A stretch of DNA of 64,000 bases. It comes from Caecibacteroides pullorum (GTDB taxonomy: Bacteria; Bacteroidota; Bacteroidia; Bacteroidales; Bacteroidaceae). The stretch lies in NCBI RefSeq assembly GCF_019239235.1, contig NZ_JAAZTS010000018.1, forward strand, positions 1 through 64,000. Direction: 5' to 3'. Shown here one piece after another: positions 10,301 to 18,397 of this stretch. A program made the translations under genes and the position numbers. The notes under the pieces are model-generated. The model was given only the letters and a program-made list of their open reading frames with translations. It ran no database searches and had not been told where the DNA came from. Numbering within the stretch: position 1 is the stretch's first letter; each line of letters opens with the position of its first letter.

Positions 10301-10494
10301 CCAATTATCGGCTCACCATTACTATCTACAACTTTACCAACAACAGATACATTTTGCTGTACTACATTTGTAGCAGCAGACAACGACTGGACCCCCATAG
10401 GAGGAGCCATCGTACCAGCAAGCAAACCAAAAAGAAATAGCCACCGATATTGCATGCGGCAGCCCAACAGCGTTTTTTTCTTTCTGTCTCTCAT
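7315..10494 (-). CDS. SusC-like TonB-dependent receptor
   Basis: A 1059-residue outer-membrane transporter. After the signal peptide comes a carboxypeptidase-regulatory-like beta-sandwich (about 47-125, with GEPIIGANV and SFIGYTTE), then the TonB-box region (EVEVVAYGVQKK), the plug (VFVRGQATWN-like, SILKDASATAVFG, VLITTKRGKEG) and a barrel ending SLKLGF. It is the first gene of the leftward tandem susCD transcript. A -7 box at 10597-10604 and an upstream conserved motif at 10635-10651 match those of the other PUL-1 promoters. The very start carries several basic residues (MRDRKKKT), which is normal for long SusC signal peptides. Confidence 0.95.
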   Translation of the reverse strand: MRDRKKKTLLGCRMQYRWLFLFGLLAGTMAPPMGVQSLSAATNVVQQNVSVVGKVVDSNGEPIIGANVIVEGQSTNGTITDIDGVFKLNVPKGAKLIVSFIGYTTETVVAKPSMEVVLKDDSQILGEVEVVAYGVQKKVSVTGSIASVKGEELVKTPTGSISNMLSGQMAGLTTVQYSGEPGSDAAQIFVRGQATWNQSSPLIQVDGVERDFNDIDPNEIESISILKDASATAVFGVRGANGVVLITTKRGKEGKAKISVSSSASIIAPTKPIEMVNSYQYATFYNMINELDGTEPVFDEAIIQKFKDGSDPIRFPSVNWIDYCLKDMTVQTQHNVNISGGTDRIRYFISAGAYTQGGLFKEFDLPYNLSYQYNRFNYRSNLDIDVTKTTTLTMNIAGNVNNASKPYTGQGSAGMLINMYYSTPFSSPGFVDGKLVNAANDYSDLRLPFVGGNGIGYYGGGFMQTSNNTLTSDLQLKQKLDFVTKGLSFHLKGSYNSGFTAYTQAKASIATYTPVLQDDGTIAYKKYGQNSQLSYEDRDPAKSRNWYMEAAFNYARNFGDHHVTALLLYNQSKTYYPSAYSDIPRGLVGLVGRATYDWKNRYLAEFNIGYNGSENYAPGKRFGTFPAGSIGWVVSEEKFWQPIKPVISFLKFRYTLGLVGNDSFDGNTQRFLYLSDPYAVNNTTLINRDGHGFLFGINNSTPSPAAYESSKNNQDVTWEKALKMNFGVDANFFNDRLRTTFDYYHEDRTDIMLSDGTAPSVLGFALPVANLGSMRSWGWEISLKWNDQVGSDFRYNVGLNLMYNQNRVKERKEAPMNEEYMYQKGRRLGARSQYKFFEYYNSETTPEHYKEVYGVDMPEQLITDLKDGDCVYVDLNGDGKIDSNDMSRDFGFTDDPEYMAGLNLGFSWKGWDVSMQWTGAWNVSRNISNVFRKPFTDRNDADQGGLLVYMLDNTWTPDNPDPNAAYPRPTFLRDANNYAESTLWEKDSKYLRLKNLQIAYNFDLPFMKKLKLNTFQLALSGYNLLTFTPYIWGDPESRASNSPSYPLTKTYSLSLKLGF

Positions 10495-10596
10495 ACTTCA
10501 ATCTTTAAGTTAAACAAAAGTGAAATTACACACTCAATCTCTAAATAATTAATATCATTTAAAAGAAACACATACTTCCTTATATTAGAAGTGGCG

Positions 10597-10651
10597 CAAA
10601 ATTAAGTATTAAAAGCTATAGCAGGAATGTCTTTTTGTACACAAGCATGTA
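10597..10651 (-). promoter_or_regulatory. Promoter and shared activator motif for the tandem susCD genes
   Basis: Read on the minus strand, TACATG-N4-TGTACAA (10651-10635) is followed 5 bases later by CATT, and 30 bp after the motif by TAATTTTG (10604-10597), a TAnnTTTG -7 box. There is no good -33 TTTG, as expected for an activator-dependent promoter. The same order and spacing occur before susC at 16648 and before the GH105 gene. Confidence 0.6.
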
Positions 10652-11287
10652 TTTCCATCTACCTCAAAGGCCTCTAAAAGGGCATAAAATCAAAAGGAGC
10701 AGGTCTAAAATCATTTTAATAATACTAAAAGCATAAAACGTAAAAAGGGCCATCGTTAAACAGAATATGCATATCATCAACTGATAATATTAAGCAGAGT
10801 ACATACCAACTTTGTTAAAAAAGATCCTATTCCCAGATAATACTCAAGAATAAGAATATATCTATAATAAAATAGTCCTACCCCCACTTACATTTTGTAT
10901 TCTTACGAATCTTTCTCATTTGTCTTACTCTGATGATCTGGTGCTATGAGACGGAATCCATTCTAGGAACCCCAAGTGTAAAAAAGCATAAGATTTATTT
11001 TAACGGCAATACGATTCTAATAACCATACTAATTGCCAATACAGAACTTTAGCAAAAATATTAATAGTATATGAGAACTGTAAACATCAACTTTAGCAAC
11101 GTAATGTGCCACTTTAGAAAGCTAAAGAGGGACTCTGCAAATATTCCGTGAAACATCCAACGAAAGGCATAGTAACATCCAAGTAGGAATTTTGGTCTTT
11201 ACAAAAATGGCTTCACGCCTTCACAGCTCAATAGTAAGCTGGTAACAAGAGAGTTGCGGTGAAAGATATGTTTCACCACAACACACA
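10652..11287. other. AT-rich intergenic stretch without a recognisable gene
   Basis: About 640 bases between the upstream SusD terminator and the tandem susCD promoter region. I see no credible reading frame, tRNA or repeat array. It holds a small perfect hairpin (CTTTAG-AAAG-CTAAAG, 11112-11127) and two copies of ACTTTAGCAA (near 11046 and 11089). It may be a decayed gene or a long untranslated leader; nothing decides between these. Confidence 0.5.
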
Positions 11288-11325
11288 AAAGGCCTTCATG
11301 CCACTAAGGGACAATGAAGGCCTTT
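11288..11325 (-). terminator. Terminator after the SusD gene at 11355
   Basis: AAAGGCCTTCAT (11288-11299) and ATGAAGGCCTTT (11314-11325) form a perfect 12-bp stem, 30 bp past the stop codon. The T tract is interrupted (TTTTGTG). It separates the first susCD unit from the tandem unit, which agrees with each having its own promoter. Confidence 0.75.
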
Positions 11326-11354
11326 ATTCCTACTAATAATTATGAATAATCACA

Positions 11355-13469
11355 TTAATATCCCGGGTTCTGCATAGCAGCTTTTTCAGCATCAGAATAA
11401 CTTGAACCATCTTCATGCTGTAAACCATCCAAGAATGTCTGAGGTATAGGACGCAATTCATGTTTATTCTCCGTTATCGCTTGTGCTTCAGGATTAAATG
11501 CTTTTGCACGCTTAATCAAAGTTCCTGTACGGCTCAATTCATCCCAACGGTTCCATTCACCTAACAATTCGCGAGTACGTTCATTTAACAAGAAGTTAAT
11601 CATACGATCTTTATCACTTGTACAACCCAAAGTCGCTAAAACAGCCTCATCCTCCTCCGGAAGATTTCTATAATCAGTAATCTGCAAATTAGAAGCCGCA
11701 GTTGTACGTTCAATGCCAGTAGACAAATAATACGTATTCTTCTGAATGAAAGAAACTTCATAAGCTTGCGCATTCGTCAATTTATTACCCTCAGCATCCT
11801 TACATTTTCCTAATGTTGCAGAAGCTGTTGTATTTTCTGAGAATGCCATTGAACCATCTGTATAATACTCGCGATCTTCACCATCTTTCCACTGTGCTCT
11901 AGCACGAAGTTGATTTACTGTTGCGATAGCACCTTGGTAATCCTCTAATCTTACCTGGGCTTCTGCTTTCACCAGATAAGTTTCACCTGTACGGGCCATA
12001 ATTACATCACGATGTGCATCACCCTTCTCTGCAGTACGGGTACCATCCTCTGTCTTATTAATACCACAGAACACATTCGATTGAGAAGGATCGCCACTAA
12101 CACCATAAGTATTCAATACATACTGTCCATTTAAAAATACAGGAAATGCATTGGGCACCCATTTACCAGTTTCAGGGTTGACAAAAGAATGAGCCTTGCC
12201 CCCACGTCCAAATGTACCAAAAGGTTCACCATCAAAGCGAGTATCATTTTTCTTATTCAAAATAAAGATGATGCCCTGATCACCTAATGTAGGTACTTGA
12301 TCAGCTGTAATACCATTTTCTTCCATAACAGTTTTTGCATCTTTCGCAATATTATTCAGGCCAAAAACTGTTTTAAAAGTCTTCCACATACGAGCATCAT
12401 TCACATTATCAAAGATTGAATAAGTATACTCTGTCGGACGACAACGCTGGAAGTCCATACCACCGATGTATTGTCCTCTTTGTACCCAACCACCAGAAAA
12501 ATTAGAAAACTGAGGATTGAAATAATTATAGGTACGGTTACCAAAACGTCCTTGAGTAGAACTATCATCATTATGTTCAGCAGTCATCAGAATCTCACTC
12601 AAACCTTCATTTGCACAATCTACACCGGTCCATTCAGCATAAAGCTGATTATAATCATTAGCCAAAGGACAGGCTTTAATAACTTCATCACATAATGCGA
12701 TTACACGATCCAAATCTGTCTTAGCTGGATATTTGGAATTCCAATCATTACAACGTTCGCTTTGACGATACAAAAGAGCCTTTGCCAAGAAATGGGCAGC
12801 AGTGTAACGCGTCCAAGTACCATTACCCCGCCATTTATCAGTCGGCAACATTTCATAAGCTTGTTCAAGATCCGCAATTACCTGATTCAGAGTTTCTTCT
12901 GCTGATGCACGTTCAAAACTACGAACGACTCCATCCAACGGTTTAGTTTGAAGAACAACACCTCCGTACTGAGCAAATAAACGATAGTAGTTATAGCCTC
13001 GCAAAAAATAAGCTTCACCTAATGCCTTATTACGGCTATCTTCATCTGCAACCTTTACAGCTTTATCAATCACCAGGTTAGCTGTCGAAATACCGTAATA
13101 CATTTCATTCCACAAAGCAGACACACCAGGGCAGTTATTGTTAGCAGCACCTGTTGCAACGGTACAATCCATTGGGTTCAAACGAGTATCGTACGTATTC
13201 CATGGTTCACTGGTCAAATCCGCACCATTCGTAAATTCATCTGCTCCATACAAAGTGATACCATATGCCCATTCGTAACCAAAATGCCAACGAATATTTC
13301 CATACAGACCAGCAGCCATAGCCAAAGCTCCATCAGGAGTTTCCAACAGACCGTCAGTAACCATATGATTAGAATTTTCTTTCAAAAAGTCATCAGTACA
13401 TGCAGTAGAACCAGCAAGTAATGAAAGTGCCAATGCACCAACATATAATTGATTTTTTATATTGCTCAT
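11355..13469 (-). CDS. SusD-like outer-membrane glycan-binding lipoprotein (large form)
   Basis: A 704-residue RagB/SusD family lipoprotein, longer than the usual 500-600 residues. Lipobox STAC puts the acylated Cys at about residue 24, followed by TDDF. Conserved blocks include EAYFLRGYNYYRLFAQYGG, TGETYLVKAEAQVR and INFLLNERTRELLGEWNRW, and the end is MQNPGY. The extra length lies in loops between residues about 300 and 560. It follows its SusC partner by 35 bp and is closed by a strong hairpin. The substrate is inferred to be a pectin or rhamnogalacturonan fragment from the divergent GH105 gene. Confidence 0.94.
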   Translation of the reverse strand: MSNIKNQLYVGALALSLLAGSTACTDDFLKENSNHMVTDGLLETPDGALAMAAGLYGNIRWHFGYEWAYGITLYGADEFTNGADLTSEPWNTYDTRLNPMDCTVATGAANNNCPGVSALWNEMYYGISTANLVIDKAVKVADEDSRNKALGEAYFLRGYNYYRLFAQYGGVVLQTKPLDGVVRSFERASAEETLNQVIADLEQAYEMLPTDKWRGNGTWTRYTAAHFLAKALLYRQSERCNDWNSKYPAKTDLDRVIALCDEVIKACPLANDYNQLYAEWTGVDCANEGLSEILMTAEHNDDSSTQGRFGNRTYNYFNPQFSNFSGGWVQRGQYIGGMDFQRCRPTEYTYSIFDNVNDARMWKTFKTVFGLNNIAKDAKTVMEENGITADQVPTLGDQGIIFILNKKNDTRFDGEPFGTFGRGGKAHSFVNPETGKWVPNAFPVFLNGQYVLNTYGVSGDPSQSNVFCGINKTEDGTRTAEKGDAHRDVIMARTGETYLVKAEAQVRLEDYQGAIATVNQLRARAQWKDGEDREYYTDGSMAFSENTTASATLGKCKDAEGNKLTNAQAYEVSFIQKNTYYLSTGIERTTAASNLQITDYRNLPEEDEAVLATLGCTSDKDRMINFLLNERTRELLGEWNRWDELSRTGTLIKRAKAFNPEAQAITENKHELRPIPQTFLDGLQHEDGSSYSDAEKAAMQNPGY

Positions 13470-13504
13470 AAATCTATAATTTTAAAATTTAACAGTACAT
13501 CTTT

Positions 13505-16500
13505 TTAGAAACCAACTTGAATACCAAATGTAAATCCACGATTATAATAAGTCGTTCCCAAATCCAGATCCATAAAGTCTACAGTGGAGAATAGGTCACC
13601 TAAATTCTTACCCTGTGCATAAACTTTCAAAGAACCAATTCCTAACTTATTACAGATGTCCTTATTAAAGTTATAACCCAACGAAATATTACGTACCTTT
13701 ATAAAAGATGCATCTTTAAAGCCGAGCAGGCTTGAATACTCATCACCACCAGCCGTACTATAAATAGGCTTTTGCCATTCTGCATCGGTATTATCTGGTG
13801 TCCAATAGTCGATCTCACGCTGATTATACATACCATACTGGCCTTCACCACCTGTACTAATCATATATTTGAAACGGCCATAAAGTTCAATACTCAAATC
13901 AATGCCTTTGTAGCTAAACGTATTGCTCCAACCCATAGTCCAACGTGGATTTTTATTTCCCAAAATGACACGGTCTTTATCATCGATTACATAATCACCG
14001 TTTTGGTCTACTGGTTTTACCTTACCAGGCTCAAATTTATGCCCATTTGCATTAAATTTCTCCATTTCGGCGGCATCGCTTTCCTGCCACAAACCATCAG
14101 ACGCAATACCATAATGTACTGCTATTGATTCTCCAATAAACCATGCATTTGAGATATCATCAACTTTGCCATTGGAAAGTTCTACAATTTCATCTTTCTG
14201 ATAAGCCAAGTTCAAATCAGAAGCCCATTCAAAATCTTTTGTACGAACTGGTACCAGATTCAATGTCATATCCACACCAAAGTTTTTTGTCTGACCGACA
14301 TTTGCCATCATTGCAGGATAACCACTCAAAGAAGGAATTGTCATTTGCATCAACAAATCGGAAGTTGTAGAGTGGTAAATATCAATAGCACCACCAACAC
14401 GACCATTCAGGAAGCTAAAGTCAATACCATAGTTAAACTGCGTAGTCTTTTCCCAACTCAAATCCTTGTTTGACATCAAATTGGATGAAGAAGAATAATA
14501 AGGTTCATTAGTTACGAAAATCATTGTATTACCTGTACTGAAAGGCATCCAATAGGCACCAATTACACCTAATGTACCGTAAGGATCAACAGCTGCATTA
14601 CCTGTAGTACCCATACCGAAACGAAGTTTCAATTGATTAATCCAAGAGATATCCTTCATAAAGTCTTCCTGATCGATACGCCAACCCAAAGCTGCAGATG
14701 GGAAGAAATCCCATTTATTACCTTCTGCCAAAACAGAAGATCCATCATAACGTCCTGAAACTGTCAACAAATAACGATCTTTGAATGAATAATTAATACG
14801 AGCCATATAAGAAGCCAACTGGCTTTCGGTTAATCCTGTACCCATACTGGCCGCGTACTTAGCACTTGTAATATCTATCAAGCCCATATTATTCCACAAA
14901 AATTCAGGAATCAAAACGTTCTGTTCGCTCATGCTTCCATTTTCTTTATTATATTTTGAAGCACTCTGCAACAACGTTACGCCAATAGAATGATCGCCGA
15001 AAGTTTTGTTGTACAGAATCATGTTATCAAGTGTCCAAGAAAAATAACGCTCACTGTCCCAACTAGCATAATTACTACCCCCTGCACGAACAGCAGAACT
15101 GCTATCAATGAAAATACCTTTACGATAATGACGGAAATCGGGACCAAAAGCAAATTTGTAACTTAAACCTTCCAAAGGTTCCCAGATCTTACCAAAATCC
15201 ACCTGTGCATAAAAGCTTCCTAATGCACGGAATGTCTGACGGTTATCATTAGATTTTGTCCATTCATCAACTACCGTATATACATTGGTTACAGAACCAC
15301 CCGGGTTCAAAATAATATCGCCATTTTCATCATAAGGTACCGTATAACGGGGTATTGCCTTCGCCGCACTATAAATATCAGTCGGACCAGACTTAGAAGA
15401 TTGACCAGTACGAGAATAGCCATAATCCTGCACGCTCCAGGCAGCATTGATAGAACCGCCCATCTTGAACCAAGGCTTAGCCTGTAAATCAACAGACATT
15501 GCCATGTTGTAACGTTCGTATTCCTGTCCCTTCTGAGTACCTTCATTATTCAAATAACCAAAAGAGAAGAAACCCTGCATATTTTCCGTACCACCACTAG
15601 CACTCAACGTATGCTCATGAGTGATACCTGTTTGTGTCACCATGCCGCCCCAATCTGTATCTGTCACCTTCGAGCCATCCCATGTGCCATTCACCCAGCC
15701 TTTATTCACATTAGCCAAAGCCGCAGCATCACCAGAGAAGTAGTCTTGATCCTTTTCATAATTAGGCTGATTACCCATCGGATTGCTAGAAGGATTAGAG
15801 TTATAATAGGCCCAACGACGCCAAGTAATATAGTCACTTGCACTCATAGCCGGCGATTTATCAACCAAGCTTTCAAAAGTTACAGAACCCGAATAGTTCA
15901 AAGTCAACGCACCTGTTTTACCACGTTTGGTTGTAATCAAAATTACACCGTTAGCACCACGAGAACCATAGATGGCTGTAGAAGAAGCATCTTTCAAGAT
16001 GTCGATTGATTCAATGTCACGCGGGTTGATCGTCTCAATGCCACCAGAGTTCAAAGGCACACCATCTACTACATAAAGTGGTGAATTGGAAGCATTCAAC
16101 GAACGGTTACCACGAATACGAATATCACCCAGTTCACCAGGACGTTGACTGGACGTAATATCCACGCCGGCAGCCTTACCTTGCAAAGCCTCAAAAGCAT
16201 TAGATACAGGCTTTGTATTCAATTCTTCAGAAGAGACACTAGCCAAAGCACCCGTCACATCCGACTTCTTTTGAACACCGTAACCTACGACAACCACCTC
16301 ATCCAACATCTCTGTATCTTCTACTAAAGTTACATCTATTTTAGATTTACCTGCAACAGAGATTTCTTGAGATTTATAACCTACAAAACTAATTTGCAAA
16401 ATAGCATCATTGGCCACTCCTTGAAGAGAGAAATTACCATCAATATCCGAAATGACACCATTACTTGTACCTTTTACTAATACACTAGCGCCGATAACTG

Positions 16501-16648
16501 GTTCACCAGTCGAATCAATGATCTTACCAGTAACCGCCTTGCCTTGCGCATAGCCATTCATCGTAACCAAAGAAAAGAGAGCTGTAAGAAATAGCCATTG
16601 GATGAAATACATCCGACTAAACAGACGTAGTCTTTTGTTGTTTTCCAT
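13505..16648 (-). CDS. SusC-like TonB-dependent receptor
   Basis: A 1047-residue outer-membrane oligosaccharide transporter. Order of parts: signal peptide (to about residue 34, ending YAQ), carboxypeptidase-regulatory-like domain (36-112, GEPVIGASVLVKG, SFVGYKSQE), TonB box (LDEVVVVGYGVQKK), plug (IRGNRSLNASNSPLYVVDG, SIDILKDASSTAIYGSRG) and barrel ending FGIQVGF. It heads a two-gene transcript with the SusD at 11355 and is divergent from the GH105 gene, sharing the 430-bp regulatory interval. A conserved activator motif and a -7 box precede it at 16715-16770. Confidence 0.96.
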   Translation of the reverse strand: MENNKRLRLFSRMYFIQWLFLTALFSLVTMNGYAQGKAVTGKIIDSTGEPVIGASVLVKGTSNGVISDIDGNFSLQGVANDAILQISFVGYKSQEISVAGKSKIDVTLVEDTEMLDEVVVVGYGVQKKSDVTGALASVSSEELNTKPVSNAFEALQGKAAGVDITSSQRPGELGDIRIRGNRSLNASNSPLYVVDGVPLNSGGIETINPRDIESIDILKDASSTAIYGSRGANGVILITTKRGKTGALTLNYSGSVTFESLVDKSPAMSASDYITWRRWAYYNSNPSSNPMGNQPNYEKDQDYFSGDAAALANVNKGWVNGTWDGSKVTDTDWGGMVTQTGITHEHTLSASGGTENMQGFFSFGYLNNEGTQKGQEYERYNMAMSVDLQAKPWFKMGGSINAAWSVQDYGYSRTGQSSKSGPTDIYSAAKAIPRYTVPYDENGDIILNPGGSVTNVYTVVDEWTKSNDNRQTFRALGSFYAQVDFGKIWEPLEGLSYKFAFGPDFRHYRKGIFIDSSSAVRAGGSNYASWDSERYFSWTLDNMILYNKTFGDHSIGVTLLQSASKYNKENGSMSEQNVLIPEFLWNNMGLIDITSAKYAASMGTGLTESQLASYMARINYSFKDRYLLTVSGRYDGSSVLAEGNKWDFFPSAALGWRIDQEDFMKDISWINQLKLRFGMGTTGNAAVDPYGTLGVIGAYWMPFSTGNTMIFVTNEPYYSSSSNLMSNKDLSWEKTTQFNYGIDFSFLNGRVGGAIDIYHSTTSDLLMQMTIPSLSGYPAMMANVGQTKNFGVDMTLNLVPVRTKDFEWASDLNLAYQKDEIVELSNGKVDDISNAWFIGESIAVHYGIASDGLWQESDAAEMEKFNANGHKFEPGKVKPVDQNGDYVIDDKDRVILGNKNPRWTMGWSNTFSYKGIDLSIELYGRFKYMISTGGEGQYGMYNQREIDYWTPDNTDAEWQKPIYSTAGGDEYSSLLGFKDASFIKVRNISLGYNFNKDICNKLGIGSLKVYAQGKNLGDLFSTVDFMDLDLGTTYYNRGFTFGIQVGF

Positions 16649-16714
16649 ACATTAAAATTTTAATTAGACATATCAGTTAAAACAAAATTTTATATCTCAC
16701 CATGGAGACATGTG

Positions 16715-16770
16715 CAAATATATGGCAAGTTCCACATATTGGAAAATGGAAAATTGTACAATAACATGTA
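16715..16770 (-). promoter_or_regulatory. Promoter and shared activator motif for susC at 16648
   Basis: Read on the minus strand, TACATG-N4-TGTACAA (16770-16754), then N5-CATT, then TATATTTG (16722-16715), a TAnnTTTG box, 31 bp past the motif. A TTTC occupies the -33 position. A degenerate second copy (TACATT-N4-TGTAAAC, 16804-16788) lies 34 bp further upstream. Confidence 0.6.
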
Positions 16771-17005
16771 AATACGTATCCTGAACAGTTTACAAACGAA
16801 TGTAAAATCAAAACAATTATTCATAAAATCATTTTGAATATGACACAAGCACAACCATTTACAATACTTCTGCCTTATCTCCCTAACAAGATTGCTAATA
16901 AAAATATTTTTTCCCAAGCTCACACACCCCGTATTTTTATTTCTCAGAGATCAATAAAACAAACCGATTCAAAAAATTCACCTTTCAAAATAGCTTTGTA
17001 TAAAA

Positions 17006-17061
17006 TTCATGGAAACTGTACAAATCTCCATTGTAAAACAAAATCCCGGCAACTACTTTTG
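17006..17061 (+). promoter_or_regulatory. Promoter and shared activator motif for the GH105 gene
   Basis: TTCATG-N5-TGTACAA (17006-17023), then N5-CATT, then TACTTTTG (17054-17061), a TAnnTTTG box 30 bp past the motif and 20 bp before the ATG. Another -7-like TAGCTTTG at 16991 lies upstream of the motif and is less likely to be the active one. Confidence 0.55.
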
Positions 17062-17081
17062 TGACAAAAATCTATTTAAAC

Positions 17082-18215
17082 ATGAAAACAAAAAAAATAG
17101 CAGCCCTGCTCATCGGACTTTTCAGCTTCAGCATCATCTCCGCACAGGAAATGCCTGACCGAAAAGAAACGTTGAAGACTATTGTTAAAGTCAACGACTA
17201 CTTCATGAAGAAGTACAGCGATTATCGGACTCCGTCCTATGTGAACAAGGTCATCCGCCCCAGCAACATCTGGACAAGAGGCGTTTATTATGAAGGACTG
17301 ATGGCCCTTTATTCCATCTACCCGAGGGACGACTATTATAAATACGCCAACGACTGGTCTGAATACCACGAATGGGGATTCAGAAATGGCACCATCACAC
17401 GCAACGCTGACGATTATTGCGCAAGTCAAACATACATTGATTTATATAATATCTGCCCCAACCCTGAAAAGATACGCAAAGCAAAGGCTAACATTGACAT
17501 GCTGGTCAACACCCCTCAAGTGAACGACTGGTGGTGGATAGACGCTATCCAGATGGGTATGCCCGTTTTCGCCAAACTGGGACGACTGACAGGCGAACAA
17601 AAATACTTCGACAAGATGTGGGACATGTACGAATATACAAGAAATGTACATGGAGAAAATGGTATGTACAATGAAAAAGAAGGCCTGTGGTGGAGAGACC
17701 AAGACTTCGATCCTCCCTACAAGGAACCTAACGGAAAGAATTGCTATTGGAGCAGAGGCAACGGATGGGTATACGCCGCACTCGTCAGAGTACTGGACGA
17801 AATACCTGCAAACGAACAACACCGCACAAACTATATAAATGATTTCCTGACCATGAGCAAGGCCCTCAAAGACTGTCAACGCAAAGACGGCTTTTGGAAT
17901 GTCAGCCTCCACGACGAATCGAACTTCGGCGGGAAAGAGACATCTGGAACAGCTCTCTTTGTCTACGGCATGGCTTGGGGTGTACGTAACGGGCTCTTAG
18001 ACAAGAAAGAATACCTCCCCATCCTGCTGAAGGCATGGAATGCAATGGTCAAAGAGGCCGTCCATCCGAATGGTTTCTTGGGCTATGTACAAGGAACAGG
18101 CAAAGAGCCCAAAGACAGCCAACCTGTCACTTACGACAAAGTCCCCGATTTTGAAGACTTTGGCGTAGGATGTTTCCTATTGGCAGGAAGTGAAGTCTAC
18201 AAGTTAGAGGATTAA
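17082..18215 (+). CDS. GH105 unsaturated rhamnogalacturonyl hydrolase
   Basis: A 377-residue secreted or periplasmic enzyme with a signal peptide ending ISAQ. GH105 enzymes hydrate and release the 4,5-unsaturated uronic acid left at the non-reducing end of oligosaccharides by pectin or rhamnogalacturonan lyases. The alpha/alpha-six-barrel pattern is complete. The catalytic-type Asp is D154 in WWIDAIQMGMP, an upstream pair is in RNADDYCASQ, and YWSRGNGWVYAAL (from 222) is a family hallmark. I start it at the ATG at 17082; an in-frame GTG at 17061 lies inside the -7 box. It is alone on this strand, ends in a strong terminator, and implies a partner lyase, for which the only local candidate is the broken PL9 gene. 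Confidence 0.93.
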   Translation: MKTKKIAALLIGLFSFSIISAQEMPDRKETLKTIVKVNDYFMKKYSDYRTPSYVNKVIRPSNIWTRGVYYEGLMALYSIYPRDDYYKYANDWSEYHEWGFRNGTITRNADDYCASQTYIDLYNICPNPEKIRKAKANIDMLVNTPQVNDWWWIDAIQMGMPVFAKLGRLTGEQKYFDKMWDMYEYTRNVHGENGMYNEKEGLWWRDQDFDPPYKEPNGKNCYWSRGNGWVYAALVRVLDEIPANEQHRTNYINDFLTMSKALKDCQRKDGFWNVSLHDESNFGGKETSGTALFVYGMAWGVRNGLLDKKEYLPILLKAWNAMVKEAVHPNGFLGYVQGTGKEPKDSQPVTYDKVPDFEDFGVGCFLLAGSEVYKLED

Positions 18216-18242
18216 CAACACAGATTCACACACAAAAGATTT

Positions 18243-18299
18243 CCGCCGTCTTCTTTTCCGAATCCCTTAACTTCGGACGAAGACGGCGGACTTTTTTTA
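18243..18299 (+). terminator. Rho-independent terminator of the GH105 gene
   Basis: CCGCCGTCTTC (18243-18253) pairs perfectly with GAAGACGGCGG (18279-18289), followed by ACTTTTTTT. This is a strong canonical terminator 28 bp past the stop codon. Confidence 0.9.
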
Positions 18300-18321
18300 T
18301 CTATGCCAGATATCTTTCAAA

Positions 18322-18387
18322 GAAAACACTGCTTTCTTCCTCGAAAAACGCCGTTTTCATCGAAAGAAAACGATGCTTTCCTCAAAG
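18322..18387. repeat. Three degenerate tandem units of about 22 bp
   Basis: Units begin at 18322, 18343 and 18366 (21, 23 and 22 bases), each starting GAAAA and units 1 and 3 sharing GAAAAC-N2-TGCTTTC. The shared block is itself partly self-complementary. It sits between the GH105 terminator and the recO stop codon. Confidence 0.45.
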
Positions 18388-18397
18388 CTTAACACTA

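Noticed and set aside
17061..17081. GTG start of the GH105 gene at 17061
   Set aside because: That GTG overlaps the predicted -7 box, and the ATG at 17082 begins a clean signal peptide.
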